Position numbers and translations under genes: made by a program | Notes under the pieces: model-generated | The model's input: only the letters and a program-made list of their open reading frames with translations | Database searches by the model: none | Told to the model about the DNA's origin: nothing | Shown: piece after piece, positions 26,444-35,903 of the stretch | Numbering within the stretch: the first letter of the stretch is position 1 | How the letters are laid out: each line of letters opens with the position of its first letter | Assembly: GCF_007827695.1 (NCBI RefSeq) | Contig: NZ_VITA01000002.1 | Location: 372,001 to 436,000 of the forward strand | Source: Sinorhizobium medicae | Lineage (GTDB): Bacteria; Pseudomonadota; Alphaproteobacteria; Rhizobiales; Rhizobiaceae | Direction of reading: 5' to 3' | Length of the DNA: 64,000 bases

Positions 26444-27643
26444 GTGAGCGACTCAAACGATAACAGCGCGGTACAATTCGGCCGCAATGAAACCGGGAGC
26501 AACGGGCCGATCATTCCGAAGTCGGCCAATGAAGCGTTGCGTCCCGAGAGGGTTCCACACCCGCCGAAGCGTTCACGCAAGGCGCGCAGCCAGGTCGTCA
26601 TCTTTCTCAACTTCGTCATGACCGCGGTTGTGTTCGTGGCGCTGGCGGCGGCCGGCGCCGTCTATTATGCGATGCATGAATATGAGAAGGCGGGGCCCCT
26701 GCAGGCGAACAAGAATTTCATCGTTCGCAGCGGCGCCGGCATCAGCGAAATCGCCAGCAATCTGGAGCGCAACGAGATCATCACCGACAGCCGTGTTTTC
26801 CGCTTCGTTTCGGAAGCTTATCTGAGCAATGACACGCTCAAGGCCGGCGAGTATGAGATCAAGGCGCATGCATCGATGCAGGAGATCATGCAGCTCCTGA
26901 AATCCGGAAAGTCGATCCTCTATTCCGTCTCGTTGCCGGAAGGTCTGACTGTGAAGCAGATGTTTCGCAAGCTTTCCGACGACCCGGTTCTGGTCGGCGA
27001 CCTGCCGGCGGAACTGCCGCCGGAAGGTTCTCTGAAACCGGACACTTACAAGTTCACCCGAGGAACCGACCGTAACGAGATCGTCAAGCAGATGATCGCT
27101 GCGCAAAAGGCCCTGGTGCAGCAGATCTGGGAGAAGCGGGATCCGGACCTGCCCGTGTCAACCATCGAGGAATTCGTCACTCTTGCCTCTATTGTGGAGA
27201 AGGAGACCGGTCGCGCGGACGAGCGGCCGCGAGTGGCCTCCGTATTCATCAATCGCCTGGAAAAGGGCATGAGGCTGCAGTCGGATCCGACGATCATCTA
27301 CGGCATCTTCGGTGGAGAAGGTAAACCCGCCGACCGGGCTATCCTGAGGTCCGACCTCGACAAGCAGACCCCATACAACACCTACCTCATCAAGGGTCTT
27401 CCGCCGACGCCGATCGCAAATCCGGGTCGCGCCGCGCTTGAAGCCGTCGCCAACCCGTCGCGCACGCCCGAACTCTATTTTGTCGCCGATGGCACTGGCG
27501 GACATGTCTTTGCCGAGACGCTCGACGAACACAACGCCAATGTCCGGCGCTGGCGCAAGCTCGAGGCGGAGAGGGCAGCGGAAGCGGCCAAGGCCACCGA
27601 AGCGGCTGAAGACGCCGTAACGCAGACTGGAACGCAGCAGTAA
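26444..27643 (+). CDS. mltG: endolytic murein transglycosylase MltG
   Basis: Cuts nascent glycan strands and limits peptidoglycan polymer length. From the GTG at 26444 it has 399 residues: a cytosolic stretch (1-50), one membrane segment (51-76), a LysM-like region, and the YceG catalytic core with the proposed catalytic Glu252 in LASIVEKETGR and RLQSDPTIIYG. The C terminus is Ala/Glu-rich. A TTG at 26408 in frame is less likely because it adds residues unlike the family. fabF-mltG linkage is common in alphaproteobacteria. Confidence 0.92.
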   Translation: MSDSNDNSAVQFGRNETGSNGPIIPKSANEALRPERVPHPPKRSRKARSQVVIFLNFVMTAVVFVALAAAGAVYYAMHEYEKAGPLQANKNFIVRSGAGISEIASNLERNEIITDSRVFRFVSEAYLSNDTLKAGEYEIKAHASMQEIMQLLKSGKSILYSVSLPEGLTVKQMFRKLSDDPVLVGDLPAELPPEGSLKPDTYKFTRGTDRNEIVKQMIAAQKALVQQIWEKRDPDLPVSTIEEFVTLASIVEKETGRADERPRVASVFINRLEKGMRLQSDPTIIYGIFGGEGKPADRAILRSDLDKQTPYNTYLIKGLPPTPIANPGRAALEAVANPSRTPELYFVADGTGGHVFAETLDEHNANVRRWRKLEAERAAEAAKATEAAEDAVTQTGTQQ

Positions 27644-27684
27644 TGCTGGCGTCCAGTACTGCTCGGGCCGCTATCGCGAAGTTT

Positions 27685-29325
27685 TCACTCGGCGACGGCG
27701 GGTAAGGCCGGTTCTTCCTGGCCGTTGATAGCCGCAATATAGTCTGCCTCGACGATCTCTATCACCGTGGGGCATCTGCGCAGCAGCGCGGCCTCCAGGA
27801 GGGCCGGCAGCTCGCGGTGATCTTTCATGCGATGAGCCTCGCAACCGAAGCCGCGCGAAATGGTCAGAAAATCGGGTGTGAAGATGTCGACGCCGATCGG
27901 TTCGATCCCGCGTGTTTCCATGTAGCTCTTGATCTCGCCATAGCCGTTGTTGTTCCACAACAGGACTATGAGTGGCAGCTCTGCCTCGCGGGCGGAACCA
28001 AGTTCCGGCAGTGTGAATTGAATGCCGCCATCGCCGATGAGGCATACCGTTGGCCGGCGGGTGCCGATCAGTGCTCCGGTGGCGGCGGGCAGCGCATAGC
28101 CGAGTGTGCCGTAGCCGGTGGCCGAGCAGAACCAGGATCGTGGCCGGGTCGCCGCATAGTCGATACAGCCGGCATAGACGGGCTGTGCGGAGTCGCCGAC
28201 GATAACGACACCGGGCAAGGTGTCGCGCACCACTTCCATCAGGTGAGCACCTGCACGCAGAATGGGATTGAGCGCCTTTCGGACGCCGCTGCGTGCTAAT
28301 TTCGCCCGGGCGGCGCCATCACCCGGCGGGCGTGGCGAAACGGCCGCAGCCAGAGCTTCGAGCGCGAGAGCAGCATCCGATATCAGTGCCTGATCGGCCG
28401 GTCGCCCGCGCATGGCCTGTTCGGCATCGATGTCGATGCGGATCAGTTTGCCGCCGATGCGCGCGCCGCCGGTCTCATAAAAATCGTAATCCGTCGGGCC
28501 GAATTCCGTGCCTGCCGCGATCACCAGATCGGCCGTCTCGATGAGGGCTCTGGTCGCCTCCATAGCAGGGCTGCAGGGAACGCCGAGCGGATGTCCCGCC
28601 GGCAGGACGCCGCGTCCGTTGACGGTCATGATCACGGGGGCGTCCAGTGCTTCGGCCAGACGGCGCATAGGTACCGCCGCATCGGCGGCGCCGCCGCCGG
28701 CCAGGATGATCGGCCGCAGTGCCGCCGTGCACAGGGCGGCGGCGGCCGCGACCGCCTGCGGCTCGGCAGCGGGGCGGCTGGGGACAGGACGCTTCCGTGC
28801 CGGCGGCAGGGCCGAAGCATCGGCCGTCAGCAGATCGACCGGCAGTTCGATATGCACCGGCCGCGGCCGGGCCGAAGCGAAGACGGCAAAGGCGCGGGCG
28901 ACGACCTGCGCCAGCTCGTCCGCCCGCAATATGGTGTGGCTGAAAGCCGTGAACTGGCGGCCAAGCTGGCGTTGGTCCGGAAGTTCGTGCAGATGTCCTT
29001 CGCCCGAACCCATGCGGCCGGGAGGATTGACGCTCGTGATGACCAGCATCGGGACAGAATCCCCGTAGGCCTGGGCCATGGCCGTGGCGATGTTGGTCAG
29101 GCCGGGGCCGGAGATAATGAAGCACACTCCGGGCTTCCCGGTCGCTCGGGCATAACCATCGGCCATGAAGCCGGCACCCTGTTCGTGGCGCGGGGTGAAA
29201 TGGCGGATGCCGCTGCGAGGCAAGCCGCGATACATCTCGACGGTATGCACGCCGGGGATTCCGAACACTGTGTCCACCCCATATGCGGCAAGCAGCTCGA
29301 CCAGATAGAGCCCGACCGTCTTCAT
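27685..29325 (-). CDS. ThDP-dependent decarboxylase, AruI-like (2-ketoarginine type)
   Basis: A 546-residue enzyme of the acetolactate synthase/benzoylformate decarboxylase fold. The catalytic Glu48 lies in RHEQGAGFMADGYAR, and the ThDP-Mg site is GDGGIQF (431) to NNN (458-460). The N-terminal FGIPGVHTVEMYRGLP and the GYGTLGYALPAATGA region resemble, from memory, Pseudomonas AruI, which decarboxylates 5-guanidino-2-oxopentanoate. The start follows GGAG; upstream in-frame residues overlap the CobW gene and are not family-like. It starts one base after the CobW stop, so it is the last gene of a tight operon. Exact 2-oxo acid substrate is not proven. Confidence 0.82.
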   Translation of the reverse strand: MKTVGLYLVELLAAYGVDTVFGIPGVHTVEMYRGLPRSGIRHFTPRHEQGAGFMADGYARATGKPGVCFIISGPGLTNIATAMAQAYGDSVPMLVITSVNPPGRMGSGEGHLHELPDQRQLGRQFTAFSHTILRADELAQVVARAFAVFASARPRPVHIELPVDLLTADASALPPARKRPVPSRPAAEPQAVAAAAALCTAALRPIILAGGGAADAAVPMRRLAEALDAPVIMTVNGRGVLPAGHPLGVPCSPAMEATRALIETADLVIAAGTEFGPTDYDFYETGGARIGGKLIRIDIDAEQAMRGRPADQALISDAALALEALAAAVSPRPPGDGAARAKLARSGVRKALNPILRAGAHLMEVVRDTLPGVVIVGDSAQPVYAGCIDYAATRPRSWFCSATGYGTLGYALPAATGALIGTRRPTVCLIGDGGIQFTLPELGSAREAELPLIVLLWNNNGYGEIKSYMETRGIEPIGVDIFTPDFLTISRGFGCEAHRMKDHRELPALLEAALLRRCPTVIEIVEADYIAAINGQEEPALPAVAE

Positions 29326-29326
29326 C

Positions 29327-30289
29327 TCAAGCTTCTCCGTTTTCGATGGAGCGGGGGCGCCCCGCGCAGCCGTCCAGTTGTGCAAGTATTCTTTCAAATT
29401 CCAGTCCTTGTCCGAAGCCGATGAGCACCAGGAGGTTCTCCACGCCCAGGCCCTCGGGGAGGCGCGCCAGGGGCTGAAAAGTGACCCGCGTGCCGACGAC
29501 GTGCACGGTGAAGCATCGGCCATCGCTTGCGGTCACGAAACCCTTGGCTCGATAGATCCCGGTTGGCAGTGTGGCGAGCACCGCATGCAGGCGTTTCGCG
29601 TCGATTGGCTCATGGTGGCGCCACGTCACGCTTTCGGCTTGTTCGTGAACCGACGTCGCAGCGAAAGCCGAAGCCGGGTCTCGCGCGAGGGTTTCACCTG
29701 CGAAAAGAATGCTGAACGGCACACGCGCATTCTCCGTTTCGACGATCCGGCTGTCGGCAAAGCTCCAGCGCTTGCGCCAGGCGTCGAGGGCGTCGCGCGT
29801 TGCCAGATCGGTCTTGTTGAGGATCAACAGATCGGCCGACCCGACCTGTGCCTCCGCAAGACCGGGGGCAATCGCGATGGCATCGTCGAAGCCGGCCGCA
29901 TCGGCAAGCACGAGGACCGCATCTCCCCGGAGGCGCCCGGAAAAGCGGGCATAGAGAACCGTGTCCATGATGCGCCCCGGATCGGCGACGCCACTCGCCT
30001 CGATGAGGATGTGGTCGACATCCGGGCGCTCGGTCAAAAGCGCTTCGAGCTGCTCGACGAGCCCCTGGTTCAGCCCGCAGCAGACGCAGCCGTTGGATAG
30101 GTTGTAGAGGCCGCCCTCCATGGAGGTGATGAGCGCGGTATCGATGTTGATCGCACCGAAATCGTTGACCAGCACGGCGATCTTCAGGCCGTGGTCGCCG
30201 CCGAGGATGTGGTTGACGAGCGTCGTCTTGCCTGCGCCGAGGAAGCCGCCGATGACGGTGACCGGGAGTGGGCCGGCGCTCGTCACCAT
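29327..30289 (-). CDS. CobW/COG0523 family metal-chaperone GTPase
   Basis: A 320-residue G3E GTPase. The P-loop GGFLGAGKTT is at 14-23, the metal motif GCVCCG is at 67-72 (Cys68, Cys70, Cys71), and the NKTD guanine motif is near 158. A CobW C-terminal domain follows. The His-rich stretch seen in many zinc-linked members is absent. COG0523 proteins deliver Zn, Co or other metals to target enzymes. Its place directly between a metal-dependent amidohydrolase gene (7-base overlap) and the decarboxylase gene suggests that it loads the operon's own hydrolases. Confidence 0.87.
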   Translation of the reverse strand: MVTSAGPLPVTVIGGFLGAGKTTLVNHILGGDHGLKIAVLVNDFGAINIDTALITSMEGGLYNLSNGCVCCGLNQGLVEQLEALLTERPDVDHILIEASGVADPGRIMDTVLYARFSGRLRGDAVLVLADAAGFDDAIAIAPGLAEAQVGSADLLILNKTDLATRDALDAWRKRWSFADSRIVETENARVPFSILFAGETLARDPASAFAATSVHEQAESVTWRHHEPIDAKRLHAVLATLPTGIYRAKGFVTASDGRCFTVHVVGTRVTFQPLARLPEGLGVENLLVLIGFGQGLEFERILAQLDGCAGRPRSIENGEA

Positions 30290-32010
30290 AGTTTCGGGGC
30301 CTCGCCGTGCCAGACGGCATTGGATGCGCCGTTCAGCCGGTCGTGCACGAGTTGGCCCTGCACGAATGTCAGGTCCACGCGGGTGGAGTGAATATTGCCC
30401 TGGGGCTCTACCTCGAACAGGTTGCGGTCGAGCACGATGATGTCGGCGGACTTGCCGATTTCGAGCGTGCCCGCCTCGTGCTCGATGCCCATCGACCAGG
30501 CGCCGTTCTTGGTCATGACGTCAATAGCCTGAGTAAGGGAGATGGGCTCGCCGAACCGGCCCTCTGCCTCGTCCCACGGATTCGCGCGGGTGACCATGGT
30601 TTCGAGCGCGATCCACGGGTCGAGGGGGCTCACCGGCCAGTCGGTGCCGACAACCGCGACACCGCCCGCTTCAAGAACGCCCTTGATGTTATAAGCCCGC
30701 GACAGGCGCTCGGGGCCGTAACCGGAGCGAGCACCGGAAACGAACTTCGATGGATACCATGCGACCGGCGAAAACTCCGCGGTGACGTTGAGATCGCGAA
30801 ACCGCTTGAGGTTGCTGCCGTGCAGGATAGTGGAATGCGCGCATTGATGTCGCACGCCGAGTCCACCCGGTCGCCGGCGCGCTGCCTCTACCGCGTCCAG
30901 AAACGTGTCGGAAGCCGCGTCGCCCGTGCAATGGGCGATCACCCGGATGCCCTGGCGGTCCATGTCCCAGATCATATCGGCGAGATGCTCCGGCGTCAGG
31001 TTGAGCTTGCCGCGCCAGGCACTGTTTGCGCCGTCCCATGGCGTCATGAGATAGGACGAGCGCGGTTCGACCGTGCCGTCGAAGTGGAATTTCACGGCAC
31101 TGGCGTCGAGCCGGGCGGAACGGTAATAGTGGCGCTCCCCCGCGAGCAGCTCCCAGCGGCGGCGCACGGGAAAGATGTCGTCCTGCCAACTGATCGCAGC
31201 CTCGACCCGGAGCGTCAATTCGCCGGATTGATCGAGGGATTGCAGCGCGTTCAGCCGGTTTTCGCAGACATGGACATATTTGGTCGCGACCACCCCGCGT
31301 GCGGACTGATAGCGAATGCCGTCTCGGTAGGCCGCGCGCAGTACCGCGACCGGTGTGGCGGGCATGGCCGCATGGATCAGGGCGTAGGCACCATCGATGA
31401 GCAGACCCGTCGGCTCGCCGCTTACCGGGTCGCGTTCGAAATATCCGTTGAGGGGATCCGGCGTGTCGGCGTTGATGCCAGCGCGAAGAAGGGCCTCGCT
31501 GTTGACCATCATGGTGCCCCACATGCGGTCGAGAAGCGCGACCGGCCGATCGGGCATCACGGCATCCAGCCAGTCCCGCCCGGGAACGAGGCCTGCTTGC
31601 CGGAAAGTATAACGCACGAAATACTGCCCGTAGATCCATTCGCGGTCGGGATATCGGGCGGCGTAGGCCAAAACCGCGTTGCGCACCTGATCGGGCGTCG
31701 GATCGACGAGACCGATGTCGAGATCCTCGGCATAGCGGGGCGCGAGCGCGAGGTCGGGATGTGTGTGCATATCGTAGAGGCCCGGCATGGCAAAACGCCC
31801 GCCCAGGTCCGTGACTTCGGTCTGAGCACCGATCAGATGCTCCATGTCCGCGCGCTCGCCGCGCGCTACGATACGCCCACCCGCGACCGCCAGAGCCCGA
31901 CACCAGGGCAGGCCGGGATCCCCTGTATAGATTTGGCCGTTGGTGAGTACGAGGTCGGCCTGAGCGCTGCGGGCCGCGTGGCTTGGACGATGATCGTAAA
32001 GAGAGCGCAT
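30283..32010 (-). CDS. amidohydrolase family 3 protein (YtcJ-like)
   Basis: A 575-residue TIM-barrel metal hydrolase. Metal ligands are in DMHTHPD (His82, His84), HCTGD and HQCAHS, with the catalytic Asp in VVGTDWPVSPLDP. A KFHFDGTVE segment is where many relatives have the bridging residue. The family includes N-substituted formamide deformylase and many uncharacterised amidases; there is no signal peptide. It overlaps the CobW gene by seven bases and lies 34 bases after the M20 gene. It probably removes an N-acyl or cyclic amide group from a shared substrate. Confidence 0.85.
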   Translation of the reverse strand: MRSLYDHRPSHAARSAQADLVLTNGQIYTGDPGLPWCRALAVAGGRIVARGERADMEHLIGAQTEVTDLGGRFAMPGLYDMHTHPDLALAPRYAEDLDIGLVDPTPDQVRNAVLAYAARYPDREWIYGQYFVRYTFRQAGLVPGRDWLDAVMPDRPVALLDRMWGTMMVNSEALLRAGINADTPDPLNGYFERDPVSGEPTGLLIDGAYALIHAAMPATPVAVLRAAYRDGIRYQSARGVVATKYVHVCENRLNALQSLDQSGELTLRVEAAISWQDDIFPVRRRWELLAGERHYYRSARLDASAVKFHFDGTVEPRSSYLMTPWDGANSAWRGKLNLTPEHLADMIWDMDRQGIRVIAHCTGDAASDTFLDAVEAARRRPGGLGVRHQCAHSTILHGSNLKRFRDLNVTAEFSPVAWYPSKFVSGARSGYGPERLSRAYNIKGVLEAGGVAVVGTDWPVSPLDPWIALETMVTRANPWDEAEGRFGEPISLTQAIDVMTKNGAWSMGIEHEAGTLEIGKSADIIVLDRNLFEVEPQGNIHSTRVDLTFVQGQLVHDRLNGASNAVWHGEAPKLW

Positions 32011-32044
32011 GGCCGGTTACCTGCCTGAAAGAAGGGGGCCGGCT

Positions 32045-33628
32045 TCAATAGCCGGCGGTCGGGATCCACCATTCGCGGCCGCGCACGGTGGTGACATATT
32101 CCGGCCAGCGCAGGCCGATAGGAGCCTCGTAGTCGGCGAGGGGCGGGATCCATTTCGTGCCGCCCACACCGCCACCGGTTCGCTCCTCGAATTCCTTCAT
32201 CGCTGCTGCGCGTGCCTCGGCGTTCTGCAGGAGTTCCAGCATGGAATGAGCGATCGTCTTCGATGCGCAGATGACCATCGGATCGATCGTCTCGGGTATG
32301 CCGCCCAGAGCATTCAACACCCAGTCGGGATAAGCGAATCCGGCAGGGCCGTTCAGCATCGGCCGGGCGATGTAGAGGCGCGCTGTCGGCGTATGCCAGC
32401 ACATGTCGGTGTAGTCGTCCGACGTGTAGTTGACCTGCGACGGCGGCAGGTCCCGTCTGAGAATGCGCTCGGCTTCCTGCGGGGCGATCAGCGTCTCGCA
32501 ATCGAGCAGGAACGGCTCCGCCATGGGCTGCAGGCCTAGGTTGGATTGTATTTCCCGAGCAATCGCCTTGGCTTTCTCACCCCATTTAGGGGCCCCGACG
32601 GCAGCAAGCTTGTCATATACGAGATCGGCCATCACATGGTTGGCGAGGCCCGGACGCGATTTCGAAACCCAGATCCTTTCGACGCGGCAATGCGCAAGCC
32701 GCGAAGCGGCATCGGCATTTCGGTCGAGGATCAACGTCGCCTGCTCGGCAAGTTCAACGGTCGGTACGCGGATGATGTACTGGATCTCGGCGATCCTGGC
32801 GGGCAGATTATCGGCGGTGGCTTGCCCGGCCGTCAGGATCGCTTCGCTTATCGACCAGCCGCCCATATGCGGCAGCATCGAATCGCGCAGCGCCTTGGAG
32901 GCGTTGTACATGTAGAACAGGGCGTCGTTGGCGCCCGGCGCGCGCACCGCACTGTGCGCCTGCGGGATCGGAGTTCCATCGGCCCGCTTCAGCCAGGTCT
33001 CGGGCGCGTCGCAGACAAACCGGTAAACCATTGCATAGGCCGCGCCGCAATGGGTGTCCCAGTTCACGGTATTGCAAAGCGGCAGCATATAGCAGGGATG
33101 GAAACTAATCATGGCGTCGAGGCCGTCATAGAAACCCTTGGCCGCATGGATCGGCTTGGAGCCGCGAACCTTCTCAGCCGGCTCGCCGAAGAATTTCAGC
33201 GTGCCGGGAATATCGTGCGCCTGCATTGCTGCCTTTGTGGCCAACAGGCCGCCGAGTGCGCTTGTGCCGAGAGCTGAATGCGGATCGGTATGGCCGCCGG
33301 CGTGCTCGTTGAGACCGGATCTAGGCTGTTTTTCGGTACCGGCGGCCTGACAATTGCCCGGCACGGCATCATACTCGGCATAGGTCGCGATGACAGGACC
33401 GCCCCTGCCGTGCGTCCAGCATGCGGCGAAGGCGGTTGGCATTCCGCCCGAGCCTTCCTCCACCTCGAAACCTTCGGCACGCAGGCGCTGCACATACCAG
33501 GCGGCGGATTCGTACTCGCGCCAGGCCGTCTCGCCGCGATGCCAGATTTCGCTTGTCCATTCCGACAGTGCAGCAGCGTGCTGGTCGATCCAGTGCGTTG
33601 CGGTTACCTCGGCATTGTTCTTGACCAT
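32045..33628 (-). CDS. M20 family amidohydrolase (AbgB-like)
   Basis: A 527-residue metallopeptidase-fold enzyme. EIWHRGETAWREYESA and GEPAEKVRGSKP match the p-aminobenzoyl-glutamate hydrolase subunit B (AbgB) group. The usual GCGHNLLG metal motif appears altered as HTDPHSALGTS, which keeps a His before the ALG turn. The family's small lid/dimerisation domain lies in the middle. The ATG at 33628 follows GGAAAGAGC. It is first in the operon, divergent from a LysR gene. The substrate is probably an N-acyl amino acid or a related amide; no AbgA partner is present. Confidence 0.85.
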   Translation of the reverse strand: MVKNNAEVTATHWIDQHAAALSEWTSEIWHRGETAWREYESAAWYVQRLRAEGFEVEEGSGGMPTAFAACWTHGRGGPVIATYAEYDAVPGNCQAAGTEKQPRSGLNEHAGGHTDPHSALGTSALGGLLATKAAMQAHDIPGTLKFFGEPAEKVRGSKPIHAAKGFYDGLDAMISFHPCYMLPLCNTVNWDTHCGAAYAMVYRFVCDAPETWLKRADGTPIPQAHSAVRAPGANDALFYMYNASKALRDSMLPHMGGWSISEAILTAGQATADNLPARIAEIQYIIRVPTVELAEQATLILDRNADAASRLAHCRVERIWVSKSRPGLANHVMADLVYDKLAAVGAPKWGEKAKAIAREIQSNLGLQPMAEPFLLDCETLIAPQEAERILRRDLPPSQVNYTSDDYTDMCWHTPTARLYIARPMLNGPAGFAYPDWVLNALGGIPETIDPMVICASKTIAHSMLELLQNAEARAAAMKEFEERTGGGVGGTKWIPPLADYEAPIGLRWPEYVTTVRGREWWIPTAGY

Positions 33629-33683
33629 CTTGCTCTTTCCAACCGGAGGGTTGCACCTGCTCGCAAAGAAAGCAGTGAAATGC

Positions 33684-33720
33684 TTGCACAAAAAGCGATA
33701 TGTTTTATCGTTTCGTGCAA
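33684..33720. promoter_or_regulatory. candidate LysR-type operator in divergent promoter
   Basis: An imperfect dyad: TTGCAC (33684-33689) and CGATA (33696-33700) are mirrored by TATCG (33706-33710) and GTGCAA (33715-33720). It lies near the middle of the 119-base gap between the M20 gene and the LysR gene, where such regulators normally bind to control both directions. Confidence 0.5.
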
Positions 33721-33747
33721 ATTTCGTTCACCACAGGAGGTTCGATC

Positions 33748-34656
33748 GTGCGGATACCCTCGACACAGGCACTTCGTGCACTCGAGAGCTTTGCGCGACA
33801 CGGCACCGTCTGGCGCGCAGCGGAAGAACTGCACCTGACCCGAAGCGCGGTGAGCCACCAATTGCGGCTTCTCGAGCGTGAGCTGGGTTTTGACCTCCTC
33901 GAGCGGGTCGGCAAAGGCGTAGCATTGACCGCGCGCGGCCGGCGTTATGCCCATGATGTGCACAAGGCGCTGACGATGATCGGTGACGCCGGGGCGCAGA
34001 ACCGCGGCGGTGGTATCGGCGGCTCGTTCCGCGTAAGCTGCACGCCCGGCTTTGCCTCTCTCTGGCTGTGCACCCATATCGCGGAGTTCCAGGAGATGTA
34101 TCAGGACGTCTCCTTGTCCATCGTGACGCCGCGACGTCTCGACGACGTGAGCAATCCGGACGTCGATGCGTTCATCGCCTTTGGTGACGGAAACTGGCCC
34201 AATTGCGGCGTCGAGCTGTTGTGCGACGTCCTCTTCACTCCCCTCTGCAGTCCGAGCCTTCTCAATAGGCTGGGAGGGTTTTCCAAGCCGGCCGATGTGT
34301 TGCGCGCAAATCTGCTTCACCTCAACGATGTCGACGACTGGTCGCGCTGGCTTTCGCTCACTAAGGTGGAAACGGCGGACCCATCCGGCGGCATCTTCTT
34401 TTCGGACATGAACCTGGTTTTCTCCGCAGCCATTGCCGGGCAGGGAATAGCCATGGGCGATTCGCTCACCGGGCAGACGGCATTGAGCGAGGGCAGACTC
34501 GTACGCCCGTTCGACATCGCGGTTCCCGCAGCCCGCTCCTATTACCTCGTTGTGGACCTGGCCAAGTCCGACCATGCGGTCCTCTTTGCTTTCCGGGATT
34601 GGCTTCGGTCGAGCCTCGCGGATGCAGCGGCCGATATGCAAGCCGCTCGAGGATAG
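33748..34656 (+). CDS. LysR family regulator (GcvA-like)
   Basis: A 302-residue LTTR. The N-terminal helix-turn-helix has FARHGTVWRAAEELHLTRSAVSHQ, followed by a linker helix and a periplasmic-binding-like effector domain. The GTG at 33748 is chosen because AGGAGG lies 7 bases before it; an ATG at 33700 falls inside the dyad and lacks a ribosome site. It is divergent from the amidohydrolase operon and upstream of the ABC importer, so it likely controls both. The effector is probably the imported compound or a breakdown product. Confidence 0.9.
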   Translation: MRIPSTQALRALESFARHGTVWRAAEELHLTRSAVSHQLRLLERELGFDLLERVGKGVALTARGRRYAHDVHKALTMIGDAGAQNRGGGIGGSFRVSCTPGFASLWLCTHIAEFQEMYQDVSLSIVTPRRLDDVSNPDVDAFIAFGDGNWPNCGVELLCDVLFTPLCSPSLLNRLGGFSKPADVLRANLLHLNDVDDWSRWLSLTKVETADPSGGIFFSDMNLVFSAAIAGQGIAMGDSLTGQTALSEGRLVRPFDIAVPAARSYYLVVDLAKSDHAVLFAFRDWLRSSLADAAADMQAARG

Positions 34657-34757
34657 CCGGTCGAAAGGTGAATCAAATTTGCCAATAAGGCGAAAATTAT
34701 TCGGTTGCCGTGAGCCGATTGCGCGCATAGGCTTTCCCAGCAGGTGAGGGAGAGCCT

Positions 34758-35849
34758 ATGCCACATTCACGGCGCGCATCTGAGATCAAGGTGGCCGGCA
34801 TCGGGAAGAGCTATGGCGCCTTCTGCGCGCTAAAGGATGTTTCGCTTGATATCGGCCGGGGGGAGTTCCTGACATTGCTTGGACCTTCAGGGTCCGGCAA
34901 GTCGACATTCCTCATGGTCCTGGCCGGATTTGAACGGCCCAGCCAGGGCAAACTGTTCAGGGATGGTGTCGATATCACCGACCAGCCACCGGAACGGCGC
35001 TCGGCCGGCATGGTCTTTCAGGGCTATGCCCTCTTTCCGCATATGAGCGTGGCGGCCAACATCGCCTTTCCCTTACGCGTGCGCCGTAAGCCCGAGGACG
35101 AGATCAAGCGCCGGGTAGGCGAAATGGTCGAGCGTGTCGGCTTGCTGGGCCACGAGCATAAGCTGCCCGCAAAACTCTCAGGCGGCCAGCAACAGCGCGT
35201 GGCATTGGCGCGTGCTCTTGTTTTCGAGCCGGGGGTTCTCCTGCTCGATGAGCCTTTCTCCGCACTCGACAAAAGCCTTCGCGGCCAGATGCAGGCAGAG
35301 ATGAAGCGACTGCACGAGGAGACCGGCACGACGTTCGTCTTTGTCACGCACGATCAAAGCGAAGCGCTGGCGCTGTCTTCGCGCGTTTCCATCTTCAATC
35401 ATGGCGAAGTCCTCCAGGTCGGCACGCCGCAAGAGGTGTACGAGCGGCCCAGCAGCCGTTTCGTTGCCGAGTTTCTGGGCGAGATCAACATGTTGCCGTT
35501 GCGTGACGTCCGGCCCGCAAATGGCGGAGCCCGCGGACTGGTGGAGGACCGCGAGGTGGCCTTAGGATTCGCCTCTGGCGATGTTCGCGGTGAAGCGGTC
35601 CTTGCCGTGCGGCCTGAGCATATGTCGATCGCACGCGAGCCGCATGCGCAGGAAAACAGCATCGCGGTCTCCGCGGTCTCCTCTACCTATCTTGGCTCCG
35701 CGGTGCGTCTCGAACTGGTGACGCGTGGCGGATCCAGCGCGAGCGTTTGCGTGCCGATGGAGTCGGCGCGCCACGCTCTGGAAGGGAGCGATACCGTTTG
35801 GCTGACATGGCCCGCCGGAAAAGGCTTTCTGTTGCCGGCCTCCGGCTGA
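34758..35849 (+). CDS. ABC importer ATPase, polyamine type (PotA-like)
   Basis: A 363-residue ATPase with Walker A LGPSGSGKST near residue 42, signature LSGGQQQRVALARAL, Walker B LLLDEPFSALD, the switch HDQSEAL, and a C-terminal TOBE domain (about 280-360). These are features of spermidine/putrescine and related importers. It is the first of four transporter genes on one strand, about 100 bases after the LysR gene. Confidence 0.9.
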   Translation: MPHSRRASEIKVAGIGKSYGAFCALKDVSLDIGRGEFLTLLGPSGSGKSTFLMVLAGFERPSQGKLFRDGVDITDQPPERRSAGMVFQGYALFPHMSVAANIAFPLRVRRKPEDEIKRRVGEMVERVGLLGHEHKLPAKLSGGQQQRVALARALVFEPGVLLLDEPFSALDKSLRGQMQAEMKRLHEETGTTFVFVTHDQSEALALSSRVSIFNHGEVLQVGTPQEVYERPSSRFVAEFLGEINMLPLRDVRPANGGARGLVEDREVALGFASGDVRGEAVLAVRPEHMSIAREPHAQENSIAVSAVSSTYLGSAVRLELVTRGGSSASVCVPMESARHALEGSDTVWLTWPAGKGFLLPASG

Positions 35850-35903
35850 AACACCACAGACCGGCAGACGCCTATTGTGCAGTGATAAAAAAGGGGAACG
35901 ACG

